Of a stretch of 64,000 nt of DNA, positions 44,501 to 50,085 are shown piece after piece; position 1 is the stretch's first letter, and each line of letters begins with the position of its first letter. Origin of the DNA: Chaenocephalus aceratus (Eukaryota; Chordata; Actinopteri; Perciformes; Channichthyidae); the NCBI GenBank assembly GCA_023974075.1, contig JAMFTG010000565.1, positions 71,534-135,533 of the forward strand, written 5' to 3'. The translations under genes were made by a program, and so were the position numbers. The notes under the pieces were generated by a model. It was given only the letters and a program-made list of their open reading frames with translations. It was not told the DNA's origin and searched no databases.

Positions 44501-45911
44501 TGATGTAGATATCCGTTATACAGCAAGGCTTTTGAAAGTTCTCGGATATCTCAAATGAAAAGCATGCAGCCACCATCAGTGCATACATCGGTACATGGCA
44601 AAGCGTTAACAACTCCAAGCTGCTCAAAACCCTCTCCTTTCCTTCACGTAGCATCGCAGATATGTATGTTTTTATGGTCTGCTCACTAAAGCCTTTCACT
44701 TCCACTCTGAGAAAGTCCTCCGAAGGAAGGTCTTCTTCGTCATCTGGTCTGCAAGTCATAACGACCTTGCAGTCTTGTAGCAAATCTTTTTGTACAAGTC
44801 TCTGCACTACTGGTGAAGACAGATCTGTGATTCCATCAAAAATGAGTGTAACATTGTCAGAGTAAGTCTTTATGTCCTGCAAGACCTCTTTGCCTTCATC
44901 TGGCTCACTGAACTCATTGAAGAGAAGCTCCTCCAGGCTCTTGATGTTGGATATTTTTCTCATGTCAAAGTAAAACATGTAGTTTAGCTCGTTGTCGTCT
45001 TTTTCTGTCCAGAGTTTTAACATTTCATGAGTGAGTGCTGTCTTTCCAATCCCAGACTTACCGACCAAGAGTATGTTTTTATCTGTTTTAAGCAGGTCAC
45101 TGGGAGAAATGTCTGCTTTGTCCTTAGGGATGTAGCTCCCTAGCTTTTTAGAACGGCCCCACTTGCTTTTCTTGCCCTTAAATGTCTTTATTTTAGAGGG
45201 AGAAACACTTCCCTGTGTGTCCAATACTAGTGGCATGTACGACAGATCAGGCTTCTTGTTTTCTTCAAACAGACCTTTGTTTGCCGTCCAAAACTCTTTT
45301 GATATTTTTTGTGCTTTTGACTTCAACTTTGCCTGGTAACGGTGGCACGGTGTTGGACCTAAAATAAAAACAACCGTGAGTAAGTAAATAAATATTGTAA
45401 ATTGCATGATTTACCCTCATACTAAATAGTGGATGAATATTTCCAGATGACACAGCCCATCAAACATCAGCAATGAAGACGTGACACACTTTCTATATTA
45501 GTTATACTATATTACATACCTTGTTGGTAGTTTTTTTCCCATTTGAGGGTCGTCCTTGAAAGGGAAGCAGCTGATCCAGTGGTGCAGGTCAAATGTCTTG
45601 CTCTCAGCGGAAGCTACAGTCTGTTTCTCAGGGAGAAGGGATGTTCTCCCCACGGTCCTCTTCCTCGTCATGTCAATAATTTCGAGGAATATATAGGTGG
45701 CTTTCTCCCCCTTTTTGGTTACAGAGTCTAGAAGTGTTCTGTTTTTATCGTAGTCAGTCCCTTCTGCTTGTATTATGGAGACCTCTTCATCACGTAACAC
45801 TCCTTGCTGAATCAAGTTCTCTAGAATCACTGACTGATTCTTTAATTTGTTCACAAGATGGACTCTGGCCCTCCTGACGTACTCTACGGCTGACTGTGTT
45901 GTAGAAGCCAT
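1146..45911 (-). CDS. NLR immune receptor gene, CARD-NACHT-tandem LRR-like modules (gene-level entry, 3' end outside window)
   Basis: Fifteen coding exons are visible on the minus strand: 45911-45520, 45358-43738, 43601-43338, 40730-40293, 40178-39732, 39617-39171, 29026-28598, 24880-24446, 21442-21005, 18895-18467, 14758-14324, 11226-10792, 7105-6677, 3028-2591 and 1574-1146. Order of domains is CARD, NACHT ATPase, then thirteen modules ending in LRR-like repeats. Proteins of this architecture are cytosolic sensors that oligomerise and recruit caspase-1 or ASC through CARD contacts; that role is inferred here from domain order. From the NACHT exon onward every junction is phase 2, so frame is kept across the array. 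No stop or start codon pattern suggests separate genes. The CARD-NACHT junction does not keep frame as written. I cannot tell whether all modules reach one mRNA. It resembles NLRC4-type architecture, but I assign no symbol. Confidence 0.75.
1575..2590 (-). other. NLR intron without the LINE insertion (empty site near 2160-2260)
   Basis: The two conserved intron blocks of the array are present, but where other copies hold the LINE and minisatellite this one runs directly from CCTTTATT to ATTTTAATTGCTC (about 2210-2226). It appears to be the pre-insertion state. Confidence 0.7.
2591..3028 (-). CDS. NLR module exon 14 (class II 5' half)
   Basis: 146 codons, acceptor CATGCAG. It is the second class II copy, close to exon 4 (RRYETLNKQEKKLF..., QHVKSQESSAVIQKL) but with VRLRIC in the LRR-like strand and the weak CAG/GTTGGT donor. 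Class II copies thus sit at both ends of the class I block. Confidence 0.8.
3524..3850 (-). pseudogene. DIRS gag-like ORF, C-terminal part
   Basis: Encodes RELGRLMSTLIQTRCQVWLA, CRRTL and VPVEPGELFG segments, typical of the C-terminal part of fish DIRS gag. Separated from the upstream part by the insertion at about 3855-4385. Confidence 0.6.
3855..4385. mobile_element. MITE-like insertion inside the DIRS remnant
   Basis: Ends are inverted: ATTGAAGTCAATGGAG at the left and CTCCATTGACTTCAAT at the right (with an extra TTT), continuing inward with AAAGATTAT on both sides. No coding capacity seen. A clean target duplication was not found. Confidence 0.5.
4377..5380 (-). pseudogene. DIRS gag-like ORF, N-terminal and middle part, frameshifted
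   Basis: Minus-strand ORF from 5380 contains a cysteine motif HDLCPSCLGLERL...C..C of the kind found in DIRS ORF1 proteins, followed by a basic and low-complexity region. Frame changes near 4830, after which the next frame carries on to about 4390, where a MITE-like insertion cuts it. Confidence 0.6.
6211..6676 (-). other. NLR intron, unique sequence
   Basis: AT-rich intron between the DIRS remnant and exon 13. I see no further feature in it. Confidence 0.5.
6677..7105 (-). CDS. NLR module exon 13 (class I, consensus donor)
   Basis: 143 codons, loop ISGDDEYQSG. Unlike other class I copies the donor is CAG/GTAAGT, a perfect consensus, and the downstream intron is unrelated to the array intron and contains the DIRS remnant. 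This exon therefore marks an older edge of the class I array. Confidence 0.8.
7733..8356 (+). mobile_element. L2-like LINE 3' UTR, intron copy 2 (5' part)
   Basis: 5'-truncated plus-strand LINE 3' UTR. It shares the CGCCGGGATCCGGAGTC core and the GTTTCCTTGTACGATGTGAG end with the minus-strand LINE copies. Its 3' end reappears at 10244-10350 after nested insertions. Confidence 0.6.
8357..8624. repeat. 15-bp minisatellite, about 18 units
   Basis: GAGGGTCTAAGGACA/GAGGGTCTGAGGACA units, cut at the right by the tail of a nested LINE. Confidence 0.95.
8625..9691 (-). mobile_element. Nested L2-like LINE fragment with RT C-terminal end
   Basis: Minus-strand LINE: a (CAAT)n tail at 8626-8650, then 3' UTR, then a 130-codon ORF (9692-9300) with RKRDHITPVLAALHWLPI, LRSKNAGLLVVPR and LWNQLPV, the well-known C-terminal end of fish L2/CR1-like LINE reverse transcriptase ORFs. 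5'-truncated. Its 3' UTR holds about 6 units of the same 15-bp repeat in reverse. Confidence 0.75.
9692..10243. mobile_element. CGATATATATCG-type terminal-repeat element, copy 1
   Basis: Ends carry inverted CGATATATATC-rich sequence (ATCACGATAGACGATATATATC at the left; CGACGATATATATCGTCATATCGCCCACCCCTA at the right, quoted here in parts). The right end, read in reverse, begins TAGGGGTGGGCGATAT, a common teleost hAT-like terminus. No ORF. Confidence 0.5.
10244..10791 (-). other. LINE (+) 3' end and conserved NLR intron block
   Basis: CTGTAAAGTGTCTCTACTG resumes the interrupted plus-strand LINE, which ends near 10350; the rest is the common intron block before exon 12's donor. Confidence 0.7.
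10792..11226 (-). CDS. NLR module exon 12 (class I)
   Basis: 145 codons, same loop as exon 11 (ISDEEDEDYQSG) but with WLDLSRG near the start and CLPFISQLR at the end. The mixture of shared and private differences suggests gene conversion among neighbours. Donor CAG/GTTGGT. Confidence 0.8.
11854..13876 (+). mobile_element. L2-like LINE 3' end with long minisatellite, intron copy 3
   Basis: Same element as copy 2 but without the nested insertions, so the 5' part (11854-12479), minisatellite and 3' tail (13754-13876) are contiguous. Confidence 0.6.
12480..13753. repeat. 15-bp minisatellite, about 85 units, with higher-order repeats
   Basis: Variant units mark a superstructure: GGCCGGGGACAG recurs near 12767, 12992, 13337 and 13559, each followed by the same series of variant units (GACAAAGGG, GGATAGAGG, CAGAAGG, CAGATGG). 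Confidence 0.95.
14324..14758 (-). CDS. NLR module exon 11 (class I)
   Basis: 145 codons, loop ISDEEDEDYQSG, shared with exon 12. VWFIDL replaces VWIIDL. Donor CAG/GTTGGT. Confidence 0.8.
15386..16009 (+). mobile_element. L2-like LINE 3' UTR, intron copy 4 (5' part)
   Basis: Plus-strand 5'-truncated LINE 3' UTR as in copy 2; the 3' tail reappears at 17919-18021. Confidence 0.6.
16010..16337. repeat. 15-bp minisatellite, about 22 units
   Basis: Same unit; right edge is the (CAAT)n tail of the nested LINE. Confidence 0.95.
16338..17365 (-). mobile_element. Nested L2-like LINE fragment, copy 2
   Basis: Same breakpoints as the copy at 8625-9691: (CAAT)n tail, 3' UTR, 130-codon RT C-terminal ORF (17366-16974). 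Its 3' UTR has only two units of the 15-bp repeat. Confidence 0.75.
17366..17918. mobile_element. CGATATATATCG-type element, copy 2
   Basis: Near-identical to 9692-10243, with the same junctions on both sides, so it was copied with the unit and not inserted separately. Confidence 0.5.
18467..18895 (-). CDS. NLR module exon 10 (class I)
   Basis: 143 codons, loop ISDGEEYQSG. The LRR-like segment reads VELTGC and the last helix CLPFISQLR. Donor CAG/GTTGGT. Spacing to exon 9 is only 2.5 kb, the shortest array period, because the minisatellite is short and no nested element is present. Confidence 0.8.
19523..20563 (+). mobile_element. L2-like LINE 3' end with minisatellite, intron copy 5
   Basis: Uninterrupted copy; almost the same as positions 1-703, including the variant unit GGTCCGAGGACAG. 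Confidence 0.6.
20150..20441. repeat. 15-bp minisatellite, about 19 units
   Basis: Contains alternating AAGGACAGA and AAGGACTGA units at its left side, as in the array at 186-581. Confidence 0.95.
21005..21442 (-). CDS. NLR module exon 9 (class I)
   Basis: 146 codons, the longest class I copy: loop ISDDDGGEEYQSG. It ends ISKIR rather than ISQLR. Donor CAG/GTTGGT. Confidence 0.8.
22070..24001 (+). mobile_element. L2-like LINE 3' end with long minisatellite, intron copy 6
   Basis: Uninterrupted copy, partner of copy 3 in the duplicated long-unit/nested-unit pair. Confidence 0.6.
22694..23882. repeat. 15-bp minisatellite, about 79 units, with higher-order repeats
   Basis: GGCCGGGGACAG markers near 22967, 23160, 23459 and 23668. 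The marker spacing differs from the array at 12480-13753, so the two arrays have changed by loss or gain of higher-order blocks since duplication. Confidence 0.95.
24446..24880 (-). CDS. NLR module exon 8 (class I)
   Basis: 145 codons with acidic loop IYGDGGDEYQSG, two residues longer than exon 7. It has SVW in place of the usual AVW before the IIDL strand. Donor CAG/GTTGGT. Confidence 0.8.
25508..26130 (+). mobile_element. L2-like LINE 3' UTR, intron copy 7 (5' part)
   Basis: As copy 4; the 3' tail resumes at 28051. Confidence 0.6.
26131..26476. repeat. 15-bp minisatellite, about 23 units
   Basis: Nearly the same order of variant units as 16010-16337, plus one unit. Confidence 0.95.
26477..27498 (-). 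mobile_element. Nested L2-like LINE fragment, copy 3
   Basis: Third copy with identical junctions; RT C-terminal ORF at 27499-27107; two 15-bp units in its 3' UTR. Confidence 0.75.
27499..28050. mobile_element. CGATATATATCG-type element, copy 3
   Basis: Third copy of the nested element, ending CCCACCCCTA before CTGTAAAGTG of the LINE tail. Confidence 0.5.
28598..29026 (-). CDS. NLR module exon 7 (class I)
   Basis: 143 codons. Acceptor is CGTTCCAG, used by all class I copies; a second AG six bases on could give a two-residue-shorter form. Acidic loop reads ISDGDEYQSG. Donor is CAG/GTTGGT. The upstream intron carries the 8.0-kb Ty3/Gypsy element. Confidence 0.8.
29419..30318 (-). repeat. 3' LTR of the Ty3/Gypsy element
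   Basis: 900 bp, matches the LTR at 36551-37450; its outer edge reads TATGAAGC where the partner has TGTGAGGC. Confidence 0.9.
30319..30345 (-). other. Polypurine tract of the Ty3/Gypsy element
   Basis: On the minus strand, GGGGAGAGGGGGAAGGAAA directly abuts the 3' LTR, as expected for plus-strand DNA priming. Confidence 0.8.
30353..31222 (-). pseudogene. Gypsy reverse transcriptase C-terminal part and RNase H
   Basis: RT catalytic YLDDIVIFS, FLGLVNWYRKFIP connection, and RNase H motifs TDASGVGLGAVL, TIEKECLAMKWAI and LVADWLSR. Open to its end at 30353, close to the polypurine tract. Confidence 0.85.
31219..31611 (-). pseudogene. Gypsy reverse transcriptase, N-terminal part
   Basis: GIIEVSTSEWCSPVVLVPKK, CLDFRYLN and TTLDLTKGYWQV motifs. 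Frame is lost near 31219 by what looks like a one-base shortening of a G run. Confidence 0.85.
31612..32485 (-). pseudogene. Gypsy integrase core end and GPY domain
   Basis: YHPQTDSLVERYNQTLK with the catalytic Glu, then WLPYLLFAYREVPQ, and the GPY/F domain (LLARWQGPYEV, HINLLKGF). Short tandem duplications break frame near 32318 and at (CATAC)3 around 32020. The last frame ends at an in-frame TAG at 31612. Confidence 0.8.
32486..33625. mobile_element. hAT-like nonautonomous element in Gypsy integrase
   Basis: 1140 bp. Perfect 8-bp target duplication ATGCCTAC (32478-32485 and 33626-33633). Ends TAGGGCTGTG and, in reverse, TAGGGATGTT; subterminal CGATTCGATT motifs in inverted arrangement. No transposase seen. 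Confidence 0.85.
33634..33867 (-). pseudogene. Gypsy integrase core, first part
   Basis: ERIGMDVVGPL with the first catalytic Asp, and VICDYATRYPEVFPL, which contains the usual D.. (T/S)RY segment. Interrupted at 33633 by the hAT-like element. Confidence 0.75.
33868..34893 (-). pseudogene. Gypsy pol: protease and integrase zinc finger
   Basis: The retropepsin motif ALVDSGSF is near residues 61-68, with a VILGLDV segment downstream. The last part has the integrase H2C2 finger (histidines in GHSVPWAGH, then CQAC). The ORF ends at an in-frame TGA (33868-33870) just after the finger, ahead of the core. Confidence 0.8.
34894..35231 (-). pseudogene. Gypsy gag, C-terminal part with CCHC zinc knuckle
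   Basis: Continues the SCAN-like segment (RMVNPEMELWIREHDP, SAEEASRLAEVF), then a CCHC knuckle CYHCNEVGHTRPTC just before the protease. The frame changes between the two pieces. Confidence 0.65.
35232..35806 (+). mobile_element. Solo LTR inserted in Gypsy gag
   Basis: 575 bp, TG...CA ends, flanked by GTAT on both sides (35228-35231 and 35807-35810). Contains a TATA-like GTATTTAGACAG and an ATTAAAG polyadenylation-like signal. The source family is not identified; a different LTR family from the host element. Confidence 0.7.
35807..36509 (-). pseudogene. Gypsy gag, N-terminal part
   Basis: Starts MPRGKKPDQ; has a charged coiled region and then a SCAN-like capsid segment (YLTTFERMAQVCRW, ALHIQQDETPRELYVRL). 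Cut at 35806 by a solo LTR. Confidence 0.75.
36551..37450 (-). repeat. 5' LTR of the Ty3/Gypsy element
   Basis: 900 bp, begins TGTGAGGCTGAC and ends CTTCGTCACA on the plus strand. A few differences from the other LTR by eye. Confidence 0.9.
37684..38721 (+). mobile_element. L2-like LINE 3' end with minisatellite, intron copy 8
   Basis: Uninterrupted copy at the upstream edge of the class I array. Confidence 0.6.
38311..38606. repeat. 15-bp minisatellite, about 20 units
   Basis: One 16-bp unit (GATGGGTCTG near 38507) breaks the register. Confidence 0.95.
39171..39617 (-). CDS. NLR module exon 6 (class III, duplicated)
   Basis: Same 149-codon length and acceptor as exon 5. Its donor is CAG/GTTGGT, the weak form found in most array exons, whereas exon 5 has CAG/GTAAAT. 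The switch of donor and downstream intron marks the breakpoint where the class III block joins the class I array. Confidence 0.8.
39732..40178 (-). CDS. NLR module exon 5 (class III, duplicated)
   Basis: 149 codons, acceptor GTGTTTTCAG, donor CAG/GTAAAT. Class III has an N-terminal SFVPQLSEPSGELQFFG and a middle segment VCTYQTITLTNVV followed by FKRNPQSGFLLDL in place of the acidic loop of class I. It is almost base-for-base identical to exon 6 (offset 561 bp), including intron flanks. Confidence 0.8.
40293..40730 (-). CDS. NLR module exon 4 (class II 5' half)
   Basis: 146 codons, acceptor CATGCAG, donor CAG/GTAAAT. The 5' half differs from most array exons: it contains RRYETLNKQEKKLFLDLCLKA and a helix-rich QHVKSQESSAVIQKLKPFF. 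From QSAPEVWFIDL onward it matches the other modules almost exactly. A hAT-like element starts only 28 bases upstream of the acceptor, so the branch point may lie in transposon DNA. Confidence 0.8.
40759..41941. mobile_element. hAT-like nonautonomous element, second copy
   Basis: 1183 bp, close relative of 32486-33625. Perfect 8-bp duplication GTGTCTAT (40751-40758 and 41942-41949). Ends TAGGGCTGTG and, in reverse, TAGGGGTGTT. Contains a short internal inverted repeat around 41590-41640 (CCGTGTCGCTGCGGCTCAGA). Confidence 0.85.
41950..42652 (-). other. NLR intron 3, mostly unique DNA
   Basis: No gene seen. A hAT-like terminus GCAGTGGTTCCCAAAGTGG stands at about 42440 without a recognisable partner end. 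Confidence 0.4.
42653..42931 (+). mobile_element. Short solo LTR in NLR intron 3
   Basis: 279 bp beginning TGTGACGACC and ending GGTTGTAACA, flanked by GTAC on both sides (42649-42652, 42932-42935). The open frame across it is incidental. Confidence 0.6.
43071..43103. repeat. Perfect 15-bp inverted repeat (hairpin) in intron 3
   Basis: GGCATGTGACTTGTT and its exact complement are separated by AAA. Confidence 0.85.
43338..43601 (-). CDS. NLR module exon 3 (divergent first module)
   Basis: An 88-codon exon with acceptor ATTGCAG and donor CAG/GTATGT, phase 2 at both ends; joining to the NACHT exon gives a Trp codon across the junction. It ends in ALPYVSSLR, which matches the CLPYISQLR end of the array modules, and has the same alternation of a strand-like segment (LKVKICLHW) and a helix. 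It is much more diverged and shorter than the array exons, so it is likely the founder-type LRR exon rather than part of the recent expansion. Confidence 0.8.
43738..45358 (-). CDS. NLR exon: NACHT ATPase and start of LRR region
   Basis: A 1.62-kb open exon from a TTTTATTTTAG acceptor to a TG/GTATGG donor (phase 2 out). It encodes an NTPase that would drive oligomerisation. Walker A GKSGIGKT lies at 45039-45062. Walker B is seen as LIFDGITDL, and a sensor-1-like VVMTCRP follows. The winged-helix and helical part includes the Y.FLHYTMQEFFAALW motif typical of NLR NACHT-associated domains. The last about 60 residues begin the ribonuclease-inhibitor-like LRR region (RLDLSG..., IWLNLEDVTIS). A one-exon NACHT is usual for vertebrate NLR genes. 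The stretch before Walker A looks more NLRC/CIITA-like than the fish FISNA type, but this is only an impression. Confidence 0.9.
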
Positions 45912-45951
45912 GTTGCATTACTTTGGTGTCTTCTGCTTCAACTTTAATGAT
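45520..45951 (-). CDS. NLR exon with start codon: CARD domain
   Basis: The exon begins after a TTCTCTAG acceptor (45951) and holds the start codon at 45911 in a good context (AACATGG). It encodes about 130 residues. Residues 5-90 or so look like a caspase-1/NLRC4-type CARD: a basic first helix region (RRARVHLVNKLK), then ENLIQQGVL, a DKNRTLLDSV helix and a KGEKAT turn, resembling the CARD pattern with ALIDSV..KGAQA. The donor is AAG/GTATGT at 45519, giving phase 2, while the next exon's only good acceptor needs phase 1. A seven-A run sits 12-18 bases before the donor; a six-A run would restore frame. CARD identity is by eye. Confidence 0.8.
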
Positions 45952-46372
45952 CTAGAGAACAAAAGAATGGTTGAATGAAATTTAATATGAACTCTTATGG
46001 TTAACATCCAAAAAATAATGTAAATCTGTAGATCTAAAAGGAATAAAATAAATTCAGGGCAGATAAGAAGAGCAGGGGAGGAGGATCTGGCGTCAATGAT
46101 ACCGTTTTTCTCATTGGCTCACTTCTTTAAACAGTCTTGACCTTCTCTTAACTCTATGTGCAATGGTTACAACTCTTTCATCACAACTCTTTGGCACGTA
46201 TGAAAATTAAGTAACTCACACAAAATACTGAATTCATGCCAACAAGTTGTTATTGTGTCAGTAAACGTGCTAATGCAAACAAAATGGAAAGCTGATTTGT
46301 CCCAGTGTGAACAGTACAAGTCAAAACGTAAGATGCTTTTTCACCACCAGTCAACACTTGAAATGTTCTAAC

Positions 46373-46980
46373 TAGGGCTGTCAGTCGATTAAAATAGTTA
46401 ATCGCGATTAATCGCACATTTTGTATCTGTTCTAATGTACCTTAGAGGAATATTTTTCAAGTTTTTAATACTCTTATCAACATATGAGTGGACAAATATG
46501 CTTTATGCTAATGTTTATTATCATTTGAACAATGACAAATATTCTCATGAATATTAAACACAACAACCTCTGAACATTACAAATATTCGCCTCAATTCAA
46601 CCTGGAACCTCTCATAAAATAATACAATACAAATGGTGTGTGTGTGTGTGTGTGTGTGTGAGATGGATCGTTGGAGCTATGTGCAACTCAAGGCATATGC
46701 TCGAACGGGAACTGCCTGGACGCTGCAATTATGTTGCACTATCCGAGCTGAATGTGCTGACTTTTCGTACAATGTCCCGCTGTCTGGCTTCCTGCATAAA
46801 GTCAAGTGCTATCGAGTGCTGTCAGCATCAGCTTCCATGGTATTTTAAACTCGATGCGCTCTGAAACTACGGGGCGGCCGAGGACAAAAAATACACATGC
46901 GTTAATCGCGGTAAAATAATTAGTGGCGTTAATTTTTTTTTGCGTTAACACGTTATTAACGCGTTAACTTGACAGCCCTA
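46373..46980. mobile_element. hAT-like MITE
   Basis: 608 bp with TAGGGCTGTCA ends in inverted orientation and an 8-bp duplication GTTCTAAC (46365-46372, 46981-46988). Subterminal TTAATCGCGATTAATCGC repeats. Contains a short (GT)n. No transposase. Confidence 0.85.
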
Positions 46981-47067
46981 GTTCTAACATACAAGTCTCT
47001 GAACATATAAATCATCCATACATTCACCAACAATACAACATGCGAGCTGTATATCAGAGACACTTAC

Positions 47068-47138
47068 ACTGAGGTCTTAAGGTCCACACTGATGAAAGAC
47101 TTCATCAGATGTTGAGAGCCTTTAATACATGCTTTTTC
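47068..47138 (-). other. Possible 5' untranslated exon of the NLR gene
   Basis: On the minus strand a T-rich tract ending TTTTTGTCATCAG precedes 71 bases that end at AGT followed by GTAAGTG. Acceptor and donor are both good and lie upstream of the CARD exon. The segment encodes nothing long, so it would be 5' UTR. A hAT-like element now sits in the intron between it and the CARD exon. Confidence 0.35.
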
Positions 47139-47289
47139 CTGATGACAAAAACAACAACAAAATAATCAGTAAAATATAATCGAGTCAAAGAAGCTTGAGA
47201 AAAATACTAAAAAGTACTTTTACCTCTTGTGCATGTTTTTTAGATAACAACAAAACCCTACAATGTCATTTGAAGTGAATATTATTTCA

Positions 47290-47800
47290 TAAATGTACAG
47301 TAGCAAACCATAAGCTCTGTCCTGGGGAGACACTGTGGAGGTGGTGGACAATGTGTCCCCCCCCCCTCCAGGACACCCTGTCCTCACCGTGCAGCTCCTT
47401 CAGCGACAGGCTGCTGTCCCGCGATGGCAGGTCCTTCCTTCCTGCAGCGGTCAGGCTGTACAACCACCATGGCCCCTGGTAGACCCTACACACACACATA
47501 TAACACAGACTATTAAACTCCTGTTGTGCAATACTACTCATGTGCAATATATATTTACCGTAAATAGCTGTGAAATGTATACTACCACCTTATACTTTCA
47601 CCTGGCTGCTATATCGCTAAACTGTTATTGTTGCTGGATGTAGATCTTCTAAATTGTGTATTTCTAGTATTATATCTTTAATATATATCATTTTTTATGC
47701 ATGATTCTTGAGAGATATTAAGCTATCTTTGTCTCTTTGCTGTAACAATGGTACATTTCTCCTCTGTGGGACGAATAAAGGTATTCTGATTCTGAAGACT
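47290..47800 (+). mobile_element. LINE 3' UTR fragment
   Basis: Ends with CTCCTCTGTGGGACGAATAAAGGTATTCTGATTCTGA (given here only as the known pattern: GTGGGACGAATAAAGG then TATTCTGATTCTGA), a common teleost LINE 3' end. The 5' part (CAGCGGTCAGGCTGTACAAC) fits the C-terminal end of the LINE ORF. 5'-truncated. Confidence 0.6.
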
Positions 47801-48039
47801 GTCCAGGTCAATGCTGTTTTTAGTAAATAAGCAAATATACAACATTATTTATGACATGGGTCTGTTAATGAAACTAGACACGATTTTAATTACGATGAGG
47901 GCATTACTACTATATATTTACCTGGCATTTGTGTTTTCATACAACAATACTTGAGGATACTTATAGTTGTAATTAGTAATTTGGTGTTAGAACCTCATTG
48001 TATAATTATCAAACAATTATTATAATAAAAAAATGCTTG

Positions 48040-48900
48040 CTAATGAAAAGCTATGTTGCTCAGCTAAATTGCACCGAGGGTTTAAACTGTTAAGGAAAAC
48101 CGTTAGCTGTCTGTTACAAGTACAAACTAGTATAGTTAATATTTATCTACACGTTTATTACCCTTAAACCTAAAATAAAAATGAACACATTTACGACTAT
48201 GAGTTAATAGCCATTTCATTTAAAAATAAATAGCCGTTAGCTGTCTGTTACAAGTACAAACTAGTATCTTTACTTTTACGCTTATTATCCGTAAACCTAA
48301 AATACAAGGTACACATTTACACATATGAGTTAATTAGTAGTATAATTTCCTCTTTAAATAAATAGGTAACTGTTAGCTTGGCAGTTTGTAAATCCATCAG
48401 TGACGTCATTAGAACCGTTAACTTTATGCTATTGCTTAAAGCTACACAGTTAGCTAACTTATTACATCAAAAACACAAACATATTCTGAAAATACTTAAG
48501 TTACAAATAATATTTTTGTTGTCATATATTTAATTAGCCTACATTTATTAGCTTTTATGGTTCTTTTTTGTGTTAATTTAAATGTAGATGCTTGCTAACG
48601 AAAAAGCCCGAGCATCAAGAGGGTTTTAACCGTTAACGAAAACCGTTAGCTGTCTGTCACAAGTACAAACTAGTATCTTTACTTTAACGTTTAGCAAGGT
48701 ACACATTTACAACTATGAGTTATTAAGTATTATAATTTCCTTTTTAAATAAATAGGTAACTGTTAGCTTGGCAGTTTGTAAATCCATCAGTGACGTCATT
48801 AGAACCGTTAACTTTATGCTATATTGCCTACAGCTACACAGTTAGCTAACTTATCACAACAAAAATATAACATTCTGAAAATACTTACAAATAAATGAGT
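48040..48900. repeat. Diverged direct repeats (period about 390 bp) with CRE sites
   Basis: CCGTTAGCTGTCTGT..CAAGTACAAACTAGTAT occurs near 48101, 48233 and 48640 (given in parts). A block ending in CCATCAGTGACGTCATTAG occurs at 48394 and 48784. Both carry TGACGTCA (48401-48408, 48791-48798). No coding seen; between the NLR 5' exons. Confidence 0.7.
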
Positions 48901-49481
48901 GACGTCCACCTTCTTTGGGTGTTTTTCGAGCAGGTAAAACAATAAGACATCATTAACCTCCCATTAAACTGCATAATTGAATCCTGTGAGTTCCGCTGTC
49001 AGTACCAGGGCTGAAGTCCGAACACATCTGGTATTGACACCGCCCGTTAACGTGTTGGTTAATGTTTCCGTTAGGTCTGTCACATCCGGCTGTTCCTTTC
49101 AAACTAAACCCTAACCCCTACAGGACGTGACCAAAGTCAATTTATCACATTTTCTTCACAAATCAAACGTTATGGGCCATTTTCACAAGTTTGGTACTGG
49201 ATTAATGCTCTGCTCTGATACCTGAGATATATAATATATATGTTTCTGATTTTGAGCATAGTTGGGAAATAAGTTAACTCAAACACACTGACATCTTAAA
49301 ACGGGGTGAAGAGCTAATAACTAAAGTAACTTGAACACCTAATGATCATCCACAGGTTTTGTCTTAACATTAATGATTCCTTGTGCGATGATATCGGGAA
49401 CACAGGAGTAGGCCTGTGTGATCTGTTCATATGAATGATAGCTAACACACTGTTTGTCCTGTTCTTCTATATTAAACTTAC

Positions 49482-49525
49482 CTGTGTGGCACAGAGAGAG
49501 CTTCAGTGATTCCTCTCTGAGGTAA
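49482..49525 (-). other. Possible first noncoding exon of the NLR gene
   Basis: Reading the minus strand, the stretch ends in CACACAG followed by GTAAGT, a near-perfect splice donor. It lies upstream of the NLR coding start and contains no start codon in a useful frame. The 5' limit is a guess. Basis is the donor alone, so this is weak. Confidence 0.25.
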
Positions 49526-49720
49526 GATGTCGACGTTTTTCATAAATCCAATAGTACAGCCTCGTGCTCAATGTCTGAATCCTCCCTGGTTTGCATTACT
49601 TTCACTTTTGATGCATAACCGCACATCCTGTATGCACATGAACTCTGAATGCTCGTCCTCTGATATCCACCAGATGTCCCTATTGGACCAGAAAACAATC
49701 AAGTTGTTGAGCTGATACTT

Positions 49721-50085
49721 TAAAGGTAGAAGTACTCAGACCTTGTACTTGAGTAAAAGTAGAAGTACTCAGACCTTGAACTTGAGTAAAAGTAGAAGTA
49801 CTCAGACCTTGAACTTGAGTAAAAGTAGAAGTACTCAGACCTTGAACTTGAGTAAAAGTAGAAGTATTCAGATCGTGTACTTGAGTAAAAGTAGAAGTAC
49901 TCAGATCTTGTACTTGAGTAAAAGTAGAAGTACTCAGACCTTGAACTTGAGTAAAAGTAGAAGTACTCAGATCTTGTAATTGAGTAAAAGTAGTACTCAG
50001 ATCTTGTACTTGAGTAGAAGTACTCAGATCTTGTACTTGAGTAAAGTAGAAGTACTCAGATTGTGTACTTGAGTAAAAGTACTTA
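49721..50085. repeat. 33-bp minisatellite (GTACTTGAGTAAAAGTA type)
   Basis: About 11 units of AGAAGTACTCAGACC plus TTGAACTTGAGTAAAAGT. The same motif, a frequent teleost repeat, recurs around 63300-63370 and 63620-63650. Confidence 0.9.

Noticed and set aside
45265..45453. Minus-strand frame ending GKQRSV* as the true continuation from the CARD exon
   Set aside because: It matches the CARD exon's phase as written but stops within 35 residues, whereas the NACHT frame is open for over 500; an indel is the simpler explanation.
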